This document shows, in pieces, positions 36,233 to 45,911 of a stretch of DNA of 64,000 bases; the stretch's first letter is position 1; the number at the start of each line of letters is the position of its first letter. The stretch spans positions 86,118-150,117 of the forward strand of contig RFNZ01000005.1 in assembly GCA_009926935.1 (NCBI GenBank), in the 5' to 3' direction. Under the pieces are notes generated by a model, which ran no database searches, was not told where the DNA came from, and saw only the letters and a list, made by a program, of their open reading frames with translations. The position numbers were made by a program, and so were the translations under genes. The stretch comes from Pseudomonadota bacterium. Lineage in GTDB: Bacteria; Pseudomonadota; Alphaproteobacteria; Micavibrionales; UBA1664.

Positions 36233-37647
36233 CAGACAACGATATCCTATCCCAGATAAAAGGACTGACCGCCGATAGCCGCATGGCAAGGCGTGGGTGG
36301 CTTTTTGCGGCACTTCCCGGTAGTCGTGCCGAGGGTGTGAATTTTATAAAAGATGCGATTATCAACGGAGCCACGCATATTTTGGCACCGCTAGGCACTG
36401 TTTTGCCTGCAGACCAGAACGCCGTTTTGATTTTAGATGAAGATGTGCGCAGGCGGTTTGCCCTCCTTGCTGCATCCTTTTATAAACTGCAACCCGCAAC
36501 GACCGTAGCTGTGACCGGTACAAACGGAAAGACATCGACAGTCACCTTTACAGCCCAGCTTTGGGATGCGCTTGGTTTTTCAGCGGCATCCCTTGGTACA
36601 CTCGGCATTAGCTCGCGTCTTACCATGAAAAAGGGCGGCCTTACGACACCAGACCCGGTAACACTGCATGCCGAACTTGCTGATCTTACAGCAGCGGGGA
36701 TTACCCATTTAGCCATGGAGGCATCGAGTATTGGTGTTGACCAGAGGCGGCTTGACGGGGTCACTCTCAAGGCGGCTGCATTTACAAACCTTACGCATGA
36801 CCATCTTGATTACCATGGCACGATGGATGCCTATTACACCTGCAAAGAACGTCTATTTAAGACCTTGTTGCCGGAAGGTGCCAGCGCTGTGGTGCATATC
36901 GATGATGCGTATGGTGAACGACTTGCAAAAACGCTTGAGGGGAAGCGCCCGCTTTTACGCATAGGGCGCCAGGCATCGGAAATAACTATTCTGAAGCAGA
37001 CGCCGACGCCTTTCGGACAAATTCTGGATTTAAACGTTTTTGGCAAAAACTTTACGCTGAATTTGCCTTTGGTCGGTCTGTTCCAAGGGTTAAATGCGCT
37101 TGTAGCTGCTGGCCTTGTGATGGCTACAGATAAAAACATTTCTTTTGAAAAACTTATGCCGCATCTTGAAAAACTCTCGGTTGTGCCGGGGCGGCTGCAG
37201 CTTGTGGCCGGACATAAAAGGGGCGCGGCCGTTTACATTGATTATGCACACACACCGCATGGGCTAGAAACTGTGTTGAAGGCCGTGAGGCCACATACGG
37301 CCGGGCGTCTGCATGTTATTTTTGGATGCGGTGGAGACCGCGACAAAAGCAAACGCCCTGTGATGGGCGGGATTGCCGCAGCCCTTGCCGATGTTGTTAT
37401 CATTACAGACGACAACCCACGTACGGAAGATGCCAAGGCTATTCGGGCCGAGGTTGCGGCAGGCGCGCCACACGCGCGAGTCATCGATGACCGTAAAATC
37501 GCCATTTTTGAAGCTATATCTTCCCTTCTGGCGGGGGATGTACTAGTGATTGCGGGCAAGGGACATGAGCAGGGCCAGATTGTCGGCGACATTGTTCATC
37601 CATTTGATGATGTGAAGGTCGCCGAGGAAGCCATTCATGCTTTATAA
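36229..37647 (+). CDS. murE: UDP-MurNAc-tripeptide synthetase (meso-DAP adding)
   Basis: A 472-residue Mur ligase that adds the third stem-peptide residue. The P-loop is TGTNGKTST (about residue 96), the carbamylated-Lys region lies after [11 protein letters not shown], and [10 protein letters not shown] is present. The DNPR motif in TDDNPRTED is the accepted signature for meso-diaminopimelate rather than lysine. It overlaps ftsI by 4 bp and mraY by 11 bp. There is no murF between murE and mraY, which is the usual position. Confidence 0.96.
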   Translation: MTDNDILSQIKGLTADSRMARRGWLFAALPGSRAEGVNFIKDAIINGATHILAPLGTVLPADQNAVLILDEDVRRRFALLAASFYKLQPATTVAVTGTNGKTSTVTFTAQLWDALGFSAASLGTLGISSRLTMKKGGLTTPDPVTLHAELADLTAAGITHLAMEASSIGVDQRRLDGVTLKAAAFTNLTHDHLDYHGTMDAYYTCKERLFKTLLPEGASAVVHIDDAYGERLAKTLEGKRPLLRIGRQASEITILKQTPTPFGQILDLNVFGKNFTLNLPLVGLFQGLNALVAAGLVMATDKNISFEKLMPHLEKLSVVPGRLQLVAGHKRGAAVYIDYAHTPHGLETVLKAVRPHTAGRLHVIFGCGGDRDKSKRPVMGGIAAALADVVIITDDNPRTEDAKAIRAEVAAGAPHARVIDDRKIAIFEAISSLLAGDVLVIAGKGHEQGQIVGDIVHPFDDVKVAEEAIHAL

Positions 37648-38722
37648 TCTCCTTTCGCCACTGGCGGATGATGCTCAGTTTTTCAATCTTTTTCGGTATC
37701 TTACTTTCCGGACCGGCGGTGCCACACTAACGGCACTTATTATCTGTTTTCTTTTAGGGCCTCACCTCATTGACTGGTTGAAGCGAAAACACGCTGATGG
37801 GCAGCCAATCCGTAGCGATGGGCCGGAAACCCATTTCAAGAAAAAGGGTACGCCTACCATGGGTGGGCTTATGATTTTGCTCTCGGTTACGCTTAGCACT
37901 ATTTTGTGGGCGGATATTACCAACAGTTATGTCTGGTACTCGCTTTTGATCATGATTGGCTTTGGGCTAATCGGCTTTATTGATGACTATAAAAAACTTA
38001 CCAAAAAGAACGTACTGGGCCTTGCAGGGCGCAAGAAGCTTTTTGCACAGATTGGGCTTTCGGCTGCCGTAGCCGCCGGCATCATGTTCAGTCTGCCTGA
38101 TGGGCTTTATGACACAATTGCCATACCCTTTTTTAAAGATGTCTTGCTTGATGTCGGTGTCCTGTTTCTGCCGTTTGCCGTTTTGGTCATTACTGGGGCT
38201 TCCAACGCCGTAAACCTTACCGATGGTCTTGATGGGCTTGCGATTGTGCCTGTTGCGATTGCGGCTGCCTGTTTTGGCCTTATATCGTACGTTGTTGGTA
38301 ACGCCATATATTCAGGCTACTTGCAGCTACATTACGTGCCGGGGAGCGGCGAGCTTGCGGTTTTGTGCGGAGCGCTGATTGGCGGGGCCATGGGGTTCCT
38401 TTGGTATAATGCACCGCCTGCCATGGTTTTTATGGGTGATACGGGCTCGCTTTCGCTTGGAGGGGTACTGGGTGCCATAGCGGTTATTACCAAGCATGAG
38501 CTTGTTCTCGCCATCATCGGCGGGCTGTTTGTCATGGAGACAGTCTCTGTCATGATTCAGGTCGCGTATTTCAAGATGACGGGCAAGCGTGTTTTTCTGA
38601 TGGCGCCCCTGCATCATCACTTTGAAAAACTGGGTTGGTCCGAGCCTACGATTGTTATCCGTTTCTGGATTATTGCAGTCGTTCTTGCGCTGATTGGGCT
38701 TTCAACGCTAAAACTGCGTTGA
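37637..38722 (+). CDS. mraY: Phospho-MurNAc-pentapeptide translocase
   Basis: A 361-residue integral membrane enzyme with about ten helices that attaches UDP-MurNAc-pentapeptide to undecaprenyl phosphate to make lipid I. The Mg-binding and catalytic motifs [21 protein letters not shown] and the cytoplasmic [10 protein letters not shown] loop are all present. The start overlaps murE by 11 bp, and the stop shares its last base with the start of the murL–murD gene. Confidence 0.97.
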   Translation: MLYNLLSPLADDAQFFNLFRYLTFRTGGATLTALIICFLLGPHLIDWLKRKHADGQPIRSDGPETHFKKKGTPTMGGLMILLSVTLSTILWADITNSYVWYSLLIMIGFGLIGFIDDYKKLTKKNVLGLAGRKKLFAQIGLSAAVAAGIMFSLPDGLYDTIAIPFFKDVLLDVGVLFLPFAVLVITGASNAVNLTDGLDGLAIVPVAIAAACFGLISYVVGNAIYSGYLQLHYVPGSGELAVLCGALIGGAMGFLWYNAPPAMVFMGDTGSLSLGGVLGAIAVITKHELVLAIIGGLFVMETVSVMIQVAYFKMTGKRVFLMAPLHHHFEKLGWSEPTIVIRFWIIAVVLALIGLSTLKLR

Positions 38723-41241
38723 TGCAGCCGACAACCTTCTTATTTGAGCAATATAGCTTTGATGCGACCACGGGTGAGTTACGCCTTCGTTATGCGTATG
38801 ACAATGGTATCTCTTTTGAAGAAGTCATTACCTTCAAGCCCCCGTTTTCCGATTATGACGACGGTGAGCTTGATTCGCTTTTCCGGCTTTTATTTTTGCT
38901 TTCAGGTGTGAGCTATTACAAGGCGTATGTGCCGCCCCGACTTGAATGCAAAGCCTTTCCGCTGGATGCTGCAACCGCGCGCTGGATGGAAAAAGTATAT
39001 AAAAACGGCCTTGGCGAATTTGCGTTTAAAAACGGTTTGGATTTGCAGGACCGCGTCCATTTCGTTGCAGGCGCTGAGCATACCCCTAAGATACACAGCG
39101 CTGCTCGTAGGCATAACGACAAAAAAATTCTGGTACCTGTTGGTGGGGGGAAGGATTCAGTTGTCACACTCGAAGCCTTGCGCCAGGCCGGTTTTGATGT
39201 GACGTGTTTTGCACTAGGGGGTGCTGCGGGTGCAGCCACGCCTATTGCTGATTGCATCCGCGTGTCGGGATTACCGTCTATCTATGTATCGCGTGTTATA
39301 TCGCCCTCACTGATCGACCTCAATAAAACAGGGGTTTATAACGGGCACGTACCTATCACGGCCATTTTAAGCGCAATCGCGCTTGTTGCTGCGGTGTTGT
39401 ACGGATACCGAGCTGTTGTCATGTCCAACGAGCATTCAGCCAATGCACCCAACATCAAAATCGGCGATATCGAGATCAATCATCAATACAGCAAATCTTT
39501 TGGGTTTGAGCAGGACATGGCTCAATATGTTAGAGAGCATGTTGCGCCCGATCTTTTATATTTCTCGCTTTTGCGGCCTCTTGGCGAAATCGATATCGCT
39601 CGGCGGTTTGCAAAACTTGAAAGCTATCATGGTGTATTCCGTAGTTGTAATACCGCTTTCCGTCAGGATGCTTTGCTTCGTGGCAAGCACTGGTGCTGCA
39701 ATTGCCCCAAGTGCCGCTTTGTGTTTCTGGCTCTCGCGCCATTTATGAACAAGGACCGGCTTACCAGCGTGTTTGGCCAGAATATGCTAGATGATGCTAC
39801 GCAAACCGAAGGTTTTGCGGAGTTATGCGGGGTTTCTGCCTACAAGCCATTCGAGTGCGTTGGTGAACTCGAGGAAAGTGCTGCCGTTATTCAAGCGCTT
39901 TCAAGAAACACTGCTTGGAAAAATACGCGTGTTGTACAGGCTCTGGCACCTAAGATTAATGCATCGTCTTTGGAGAGTCTTTTTGTAAGGCATAAAGACC
40001 ATGCCGTGCCGGATGCTTTTTTGCCTGCGCTGGGGTTTGACGATGCTAAGATTGTAATCTGGGGCACCGGTAAAGAAGGGCAAGCGGCCAATTCGTTTAT
40101 TAAAGAGCGCTGGAAGCCGCAGTCGATAACATTTGTCGATGAGGTATCGCAGGCTGACAAAACAGTTATTACCGAAGCACAGCAATTGAGATCGGCTATC
40201 AAGAATGCAGATGTGGTTGTCAAATCGCCGGGCGTCAGTCTGTATCACCCTTTGTTAAGAGAGGCCCATGTCACCACCCTGCTTAATCTTTGGTGGCCTT
40301 ATAAACCTGAGGGTAAGACGATTTGTATAACGGGTACCAAAGGCAAGAGCACAACTTCCGCACTTTTGGGGCATGTTCTGAAAGGTTTAGGCTACAAAAC
40401 AGTCGTGCTCGGTAATATCGGCGTACCGGTTACCGAGGCGCCTTCCGGTATGGATTATTTGGTTCTTGAGATGTCCAGCTATCAGACGGCAAATTTTGAG
40501 GGAATGTGTGATGTTGCTGCCGTGACATCGCTTTATCCCGAACATTTGAACTGGCATGGTGATCTTAAGAGATACTATAGGGATAAGCTCAATCTTTTAA
40601 ATCATGCGCGTCTTAAAATTGTTCACCCGCAGGTTATTGAAGCAGGGTATGAAGCACAGGAAGATGTTGTTGTCTGTGAGGATGCGCAGGCTGTGCCGAA
40701 TGATTATTTGGGGCGACCTCATAACCTTGCAAATGTCGGCGTTGTACTGGCAATTATAACATCGCTTGGGCTTGATGCTCAAAAAGCGCTTGAGGTGATG
40801 CGCGACTTCAAAGGGCTTCCTCACAGGCAGCAGGAGTTGGGAGAGCGGCAAGGTATCCTTTTTGTCGACGATTCAATTGCCACAACCCCTCAGGCGGCTA
40901 TTGCGGCCATGGAAGTGTACGCGGGGCGGCCTGTAACCCTGATTGCAGGTGGATACGACAGAGGTATCGATTATGAGCCGATTGTCGAGTATATCTCCAA
41001 AAAACCCATTCATGCGGTCGTCGCGTTGGGTCCGAGCGGGCAAAGAATAGCCGATGGACTGGCATTACGAGGCGGGCGCCGTGCTGTGCCTGCCACGAAT
41101 ATGGACGAGGCCATGGCAGCCGCGCTAAAGCTGACTCCTGCAGGCGGGGTCATTCTGCTTTCACCGGCAGCGCCCAGCTTTGGGTTGTTTAAGGATTATA
41201 TCGAGCGTGGCCACGCTTTTGCCAAGGCGGCAGGCTTCTAA
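38722..41241 (+). CDS. MurL–MurD fusion: UDP-MurNAc-L-Ala-L-Glu epimerase plus glutamate ligase
   Basis: One 839-residue frame in the murD slot. Residues ~1–435 match MurL of Xanthomonas, the ATP-dependent epimerase that turns the terminal L-Glu of UDP-MurNAc-L-Ala-L-Glu into D-Glu. It has a PP-loop ATP motif GGGKDS at 141–146, MSNEHSAN at 234–241 and a Cys cluster CCNCPKC at 325–331. Residues ~440–839 are a MurD-type ligase: nucleotide-fold IWGTGKEG at 447–453, P-loop GTKGKST at 538–544, then the MurD2-like VDDSIATTPQAA. Fusion with an epimerase implies that the ligase adds L-Glu, like MurD2. The frame opens at 38635, but ATG 38722 (TGATG overlap with mraY) is right. I see no stop or frameshift at the junction. 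Confidence 0.85.
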   Translation: MQPTTFLFEQYSFDATTGELRLRYAYDNGISFEEVITFKPPFSDYDDGELDSLFRLLFLLSGVSYYKAYVPPRLECKAFPLDAATARWMEKVYKNGLGEFAFKNGLDLQDRVHFVAGAEHTPKIHSAARRHNDKKILVPVGGGKDSVVTLEALRQAGFDVTCFALGGAAGAATPIADCIRVSGLPSIYVSRVISPSLIDLNKTGVYNGHVPITAILSAIALVAAVLYGYRAVVMSNEHSANAPNIKIGDIEINHQYSKSFGFEQDMAQYVREHVAPDLLYFSLLRPLGEIDIARRFAKLESYHGVFRSCNTAFRQDALLRGKHWCCNCPKCRFVFLALAPFMNKDRLTSVFGQNMLDDATQTEGFAELCGVSAYKPFECVGELEESAAVIQALSRNTAWKNTRVVQALAPKINASSLESLFVRHKDHAVPDAFLPALGFDDAKIVIWGTGKEGQAANSFIKERWKPQSITFVDEVSQADKTVITEAQQLRSAIKNADVVVKSPGVSLYHPLLREAHVTTLLNLWWPYKPEGKTICITGTKGKSTTSALLGHVLKGLGYKTVVLGNIGVPVTEAPSGMDYLVLEMSSYQTANFEGMCDVAAVTSLYPEHLNWHGDLKRYYRDKLNLLNHARLKIVHPQVIEAGYEAQEDVVVCEDAQAVPNDYLGRPHNLANVGVVLAIITSLGLDAQKALEVMRDFKGLPHRQQELGERQGILFVDDSIATTPQAAIAAMEVYAGRPVTLIAGGYDRGIDYEPIVEYISKKPIHAVVALGPSGQRIADGLALRGGRRAVPATNMDEAMAAALKLTPAGGVILLSPAAPSFGLFKDYIERGHAFAKAAGF

Positions 41242-41280
41242 ACCCTAGTCAGTCTTCCGCAAATCTGTTGAAATTGCTCC

Positions 41281-42435
41281 ATGAGGTTTTTATCTGCCGA
41301 AGATAGGTCTTTTTTGAGCCGCTGGTGGTGGTCGCTTGATCATGCGCTTTTGGCGGCCATGCTTGCACTTGCGGTTATTGGTATCGGCCTTGTCATGTCT
41401 GCGGGGCCTGCGGTTGCATCGCGTATCGGCGCGGATACTATGCATTTTACCGTCAGGCAGGCGGGCTACCTTGTTTTGGCCCTTGGGGCGATGTGTGTCT
41501 GCTCCATGCTTTCTTCCAAACAGATTTGGCGTTTGGCTACCTTTGCGGGCATGGCTGCGATTTTAGGGGTTATACTTACTCTTTTTGTGGGACAGGAAAT
41601 CAAAGGCGCGACACGCTGGATTACGGTTTTTGGCTTGTCCATACAACCGTCTGAATTTGTAAAACCTCTTGTAACCGTACTTTTGGGATGGCTACTGGCA
41701 CGACAAAAGACAACTGAAGGTTTCCCCGGTTTTATCATTGCCATGGGGCTATGCCTTTTTGTTGTGTCTTTACTGGTCATGCAGCCTGATTACGGCATGA
41801 CTTTTGTATTTCTCTCCACATTTGTAGCGATGATCGTGCTTGCGGGGTGCCCGCTTAGATATATTGCCGTGTTTGGAGTTTTTTTTGCCGTCTTGTTTAC
41901 GCTGGCCTATTTTACCGTGGATCATGTGCACTCACGCGTTGAACGGTTTTTGGACCCTAGTAAGGGCGATACGTATCAGGTTGACCGCTCGCTTGAGGCT
42001 TTTTCCAGCGGCGGACTTTTTGGTACGGGCCCAGGTGGTGGGCAGGTTAAAATGCAGCTGCCTGATGCGCATGCAGATTTTATTTTTTCTGTAGCCGCGG
42101 AGGAGATGGGGTTTGTTTTTGCGGTTATCCTGATCTGCATATATGGGTTTATTATTTTGCGTGGGTTTGCCCGATTGAGGGCTTCAAACTCGGTGTTTGC
42201 CATGTTGGGGGGTGGTGGGCTTCTTTTTATGCTCGGGCTTCAGGCGCTCATTCATATGGGGTCGGCGACACAGATTATTCCTGCCAAAGGTATGACTTTG
42301 CCGCTTATATCGTATGGGGGGTCGTCCCTTATTGCCGTTGGCATGACAATGGGAATTATTTTAGCCCTTACCAAAGGGCAGGGAGCAAAGCGCCATGACT
42401 TCCGATGGAAGCCAGCAGCCGCAAGCGAGTTCTGA
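41281..42435 (+). CDS. ftsW: FtsW septal peptidoglycan glycosyltransferase
   Basis: A 384-residue SEDS-family membrane protein with about ten helices. It polymerises lipid II at the septum together with FtsI. Family motifs are EIKGATRWI, IQPSEFVKP, the large-loop GPGGGQVKMQLPDAHADFIF and the end motif SYGGSSL. Its 3' end overlaps murG by 41 bp. A 39-bp gap separates it from the fusion gene. Confidence 0.96.
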   Translation: MRFLSAEDRSFLSRWWWSLDHALLAAMLALAVIGIGLVMSAGPAVASRIGADTMHFTVRQAGYLVLALGAMCVCSMLSSKQIWRLATFAGMAAILGVILTLFVGQEIKGATRWITVFGLSIQPSEFVKPLVTVLLGWLLARQKTTEGFPGFIIAMGLCLFVVSLLVMQPDYGMTFVFLSTFVAMIVLAGCPLRYIAVFGVFFAVLFTLAYFTVDHVHSRVERFLDPSKGDTYQVDRSLEAFSSGGLFGTGPGGGQVKMQLPDAHADFIFSVAAEEMGFVFAVILICIYGFIILRGFARLRASNSVFAMLGGGGLLFMLGLQALIHMGSATQIIPAKGMTLPLISYGGSSLIAVGMTMGIILALTKGQGAKRHDFRWKPAAASEF

Positions 42436-43507
42436 GAAGCGGGTTTTTTTAAGTGCAGGCGGCACGGGCGGGCACATGTTTCCTGCTTTTGCCTTGGCCC
42501 ATGAGCTTAGAAACAGGGGCGTTGATGTTGCGTTGGTTACAGATGTGCGCGGGGCAAAATACCAGACCCAGTATAAAGATATTCCATTCCATGTTGTGCG
42601 CGCTGAAACTTTGAGGCCGGGTTTCCTAGCTAAAATCAGAATGATTTTTTTGCTTCTTATCGGCACTGGGCAAGCTTATCTGCTTTTAAGAAAACAGAAA
42701 CCGGCGGTGGTTGTCGGGTTTGGTGGATACCCGTCTTTTCCTACCGTTCTTGCAGCGCAAGCGTTGGGTATTACGACATTTTTGCATGAACAAAATGCCG
42801 TTCTTGGGCGCGCCAATCAGCTGGTTGCGACCAAGGCTAAGCACATTGCCTTGTCATTGCCCTCGCTTTCGTCTTTGCCACAATCCCTGCAAGCAAAAGC
42901 GATCTTTACGGGTAACCCTGTGCGTACCGAAATTGCTGCCGTTGGACGCTTGCCTTATGTGCCGCCTACCCATGACTTCAAACTTCTGGTTCTTGGCGGA
43001 TCGCAAGGGGCTAGTGTTTTTTCAAAAGTCGTGCCTGCTGCAATTGGGCTTTTACCGGATGAGCTTAGGAGCCGTATACGCATCGTTCAGCAGTGCCGCG
43101 CGGCTGATATTGCCGAGGTGCGCCACGCTTACGACGTCTTGGGCGTTCAGGCCCGGCTTGAAACCTTCGTGACCGATGTGCCCGCCCAGTTGGCAGATTG
43201 CCATTTGTTGATTGCCCGTTCCGGTGCCAGTACCGTATCGGAGGCGGCAGTTGCCGGTAGGCCAGCAATTTTTGTGCCTTACCCCTACCATAAAGACCAA
43301 CAGCAAAAGGTTAATGCCGGTGTGCTGGTGGCTGCGGGGGCAGCAATTTTGCTTGAAGAAAAAGGGCTTAATTCTCAAATACTTGCAAAAGAGCTTGAAA
43401 AACTGGCGCAAACCCCGCAACAGTTAGGGCAGATGGCTGAAGCTGCCCGAAACACTCTGCCCGCAGACGCCGCACGGCGCCTTGCAGATGCCATTTTGGC
43501 GCTTTAG
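42395..43507 (+). CDS. murG: MurG lipid II synthase
   Basis: A 370-residue glycosyltransferase that adds GlcNAc to lipid I on the cytoplasmic membrane face. It starts after a polar extension with SAGGTGGHMFPAFALA, contains FLHEQNAVLGRAN and LVLGGSQGASVF, and has the UDP-GlcNAc-binding ARSGASTVSEAAVAGRPAIFV region in the C-terminal lobe. GGGAG lies nine bases before ATG 42395 inside ftsW. Confidence 0.96.
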   Translation: MTSDGSQQPQASSEKRVFLSAGGTGGHMFPAFALAHELRNRGVDVALVTDVRGAKYQTQYKDIPFHVVRAETLRPGFLAKIRMIFLLLIGTGQAYLLLRKQKPAVVVGFGGYPSFPTVLAAQALGITTFLHEQNAVLGRANQLVATKAKHIALSLPSLSSLPQSLQAKAIFTGNPVRTEIAAVGRLPYVPPTHDFKLLVLGGSQGASVFSKVVPAAIGLLPDELRSRIRIVQQCRAADIAEVRHAYDVLGVQARLETFVTDVPAQLADCHLLIARSGASTVSEAAVAGRPAIFVPYPYHKDQQQKVNAGVLVAAGAAILLEEKGLNSQILAKELEKLAQTPQQLGQMAEAARNTLPADAARRLADAILAL

Positions 43508-43536
43508 ATAATACTCGTTTTTGAAGGACTTACGTC

Positions 43537-44967
43537 ATGGGCTTTATGCCACGCGACATTGGGGCGCTGCATTTTATCGGAATTGGCGGTATCGGCATGA
43601 GTGGTATTGCCGAGATGCTGCAGAGCCTTGGTTATATGGTTCAGGGCTCTGATGCCAATGAAAGCGCCAATACAAAGCGCTTATCTGAAAAAGGTATCCC
43701 TGTCATGATTGGCCATCACGCTGCTAATCTGATCAATGACAAGGGTGAGATGCCTGCGGCTGTGGTCGTATCAACGGCCATCAAGCAGGATAACGCCGAG
43801 ATGCAGGCGGCTGCACAGCATGGCATCCCTATAGTGCATCGTGCTGAAATGCTGGCTGAACTGATGCGCCTCAAATGGTCCATCGGGATTGCAGGCACAC
43901 ACGGAAAAACCACCACGACATCGATGGTTGGAGCGATGCTCGAGGCCGGTGACATGGACCCGACCGTAATTAACGGCGGTATAGTCAATGCATACGGTAC
44001 GAATGTACGCCAAGGTCAGTCACAATGGATGGTTGTAGAAACAGACGAGAGCGACGGGAGTTTTATCTCGCTGCCTTTGCTTGCCGGCGTTGTAACCAAC
44101 ATTGATCCTGAGCATCTTGACCACTATGGCTCGTTTGAGGCCCTTAAGGCCGCGTTTGCCATGTTCGTGCAAAGTCTACCGTTTTATGGCTTTGCGGTTT
44201 TGTGTGCTGATCACCGTGATGTCAGAGAGCTTGCTGAACAAATTACAAACCGCCGCGTCATCACATACGGTTTTGCAGCTGATGCACAGGTTAGGGCAAT
44301 TGAAGTTGAATGCACGGCAGATGGTAGCCGCTTTGATATTGTAACCCCTGAAAGCGTTATGAAAGGCATGCATATCAAACTGCTTGGCCGTCATAACGTT
44401 CAAAATGCCATGGCTGCAGTATCGGTGGCATTGATGCTTGGGCTCAATGAAGCCGAAATTCGTAAAGGGCTTGAAAGTTTTGCCGGTGTCAAACGGCGCT
44501 TTACAAATGCCGGTACGGCTAACGGCATTACCGTGATTGATGATTATGCGCATCATCCAGTTGAAATAAGGACCGTGCTTGCGACTGCACGCACAGTCCA
44601 GAAACATAAAGGTGGTCGCGTGATTGCCGTTATGCAGCCACACCGATTTACGAGACTTTCAAATCTTATGGATGATTTTGCCGCCTGTTTTGTGGATGCG
44701 GATAGCGTGATCATAGCCGATGTTTATACGGCCGGAGAAAAGCCGATTGAGGGCGCTGATCGTGACCATCTGATTGCGGCTGTCAAAGCCCGCGGGCATG
44801 ATGATGTTGTTCCTTTGTTAACGCCTGATGATCTGCCACGCCTGATTGCCGAAAAGGCAAAAGCCGGGGATATGGTGGTTTGCCTTGGTGCCGGAAGTAT
44901 TACAAACTGGGCGCATGCACTGCCTGCGCAGTTGGAAACTACCATGGGCAAACCAAAGGCAGCGTGA
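43537..44967 (+). CDS. murC: UDP-N-acetylmuramate–L-alanine ligase
   Basis: A 476-residue Mur ligase that attaches the first stem-peptide residue. The N-terminal HFIGIGGIGMSGIAEML, the P-loop AGTHGKTTT (about 120), ETDESDGSF and the catalytic DDYAHHPVEI are all intact. It shares its last base with the murB start (TGATG). Confidence 0.97.
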   Translation: MGFMPRDIGALHFIGIGGIGMSGIAEMLQSLGYMVQGSDANESANTKRLSEKGIPVMIGHHAANLINDKGEMPAAVVVSTAIKQDNAEMQAAAQHGIPIVHRAEMLAELMRLKWSIGIAGTHGKTTTTSMVGAMLEAGDMDPTVINGGIVNAYGTNVRQGQSQWMVVETDESDGSFISLPLLAGVVTNIDPEHLDHYGSFEALKAAFAMFVQSLPFYGFAVLCADHRDVRELAEQITNRRVITYGFAADAQVRAIEVECTADGSRFDIVTPESVMKGMHIKLLGRHNVQNAMAAVSVALMLGLNEAEIRKGLESFAGVKRRFTNAGTANGITVIDDYAHHPVEIRTVLATARTVQKHKGGRVIAVMQPHRFTRLSNLMDDFAACFVDADSVIIADVYTAGEKPIEGADRDHLIAAVKARGHDDVVPLLTPDDLPRLIAEKAKAGDMVVCLGAGSITNWAHALPAQLETTMGKPKAA

Positions 44968-45911
44968 TGCTATCCCGTTTGCCGCCTGTTCGTGGTCGAT
45001 ACACCGAGAGCGCACCTCTTGGTGAGACCTCTTGGTTTCGGTGCGGCGGGCGGGCCGAAGTGTTATTCAAACCAGCTGATTTTGAGGATCTTGCCCAATT
45101 TCTGAAAGGTTGTCCCGAAGATATCCCTGTCACTGTATTGGGCGTTTGTTCCAACGTCATCATACGGGATGGCGGTATTAAGGGGGTTACCATCAAACTG
45201 GGTGGTGCGTTTGCAGAGATAGATGTTGATGTAAAGGCAGGTATCATTACGGCAGGTGCTGCCACCCTTGACCTGAATGTATCGATCGCAGCGCAAAGAG
45301 CGGGCCTTGCGGGGCTTGAGTTTTTGAGTGGTATCCCCGGCAGTATTGGAGGGGCTATCCGTATGAATGCCGGAGCCTACGGCCGTGAGACAGTTGATGT
45401 TTTGCTTGAGGCAACGACACTTGATCGCATGGGCGTATTTAGGCACTACAAGCCATCCGAAATGGATATGAGCTACCGTTTTAACGGGATCCCAGAGAAT
45501 TTTATTTTTACATCAGCAAAGTTTAAAGCTGTGCCCGATGACCCTGTTGCGATTGAGGCGCGGATGAGCGAGATCAAGGAAAAACGTGCGTCTACACAGC
45601 CCATTAGGGCGCGGACAGGTGGTTCAACCTTTGCGAACCCAACGGCTGACGAGTTGCGGGCACATGGGTTGCCTGAAGGCATGAAAGCGTGGCAAATGAT
45701 TGATAAGGTGGGCGGACGCGGGCTTGCAATCGGTGGCGCACAAATGTCGGAGCTACACTGCAATTTCATGCTGAATACCGGAAATGCGACATCGGCCGAG
45801 CTTGAGGCTTTGGGCGAGGAAATTCGTGCCCGCGTCAAGGATAAGTTTGGCTATGCCTTGCGTTGGGAAATCAAACGCATTGGTGAATTTGTCAGTGTCG
45901 GAAACGCTTAG
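44967..45911 (+). CDS. murB: UDP-N-acetylenolpyruvoylglucosamine reductase
   Basis: A 314-residue FAD enzyme that reduces UDP-GlcNAc-enolpyruvate to UDP-MurNAc. The FAD domain contains LGVCSNVIIRDGG and FLSGIPGSIGGAIRMNAGAYG. The C-terminal domain has the active Ser in GGSTFANP and HCNFMLNTGNAT near the end. The GxGSN loop of the family reads GVCSN here, with Cys for the second Gly. ATG 44967 (overlapping the murC stop) is preferred over the longer frame from 44880. It overlaps the convergent murF-like gene by 4 bp. Confidence 0.94.
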   Translation: MLSRLPPVRGRYTESAPLGETSWFRCGGRAEVLFKPADFEDLAQFLKGCPEDIPVTVLGVCSNVIIRDGGIKGVTIKLGGAFAEIDVDVKAGIITAGAATLDLNVSIAAQRAGLAGLEFLSGIPGSIGGAIRMNAGAYGRETVDVLLEATTLDRMGVFRHYKPSEMDMSYRFNGIPENFIFTSAKFKAVPDDPVAIEARMSEIKEKRASTQPIRARTGGSTFANPTADELRAHGLPEGMKAWQMIDKVGGRGLAIGGAQMSELHCNFMLNTGNATSAELEALGEEIRARVKDKFGYALRWEIKRIGEFVSVGNA

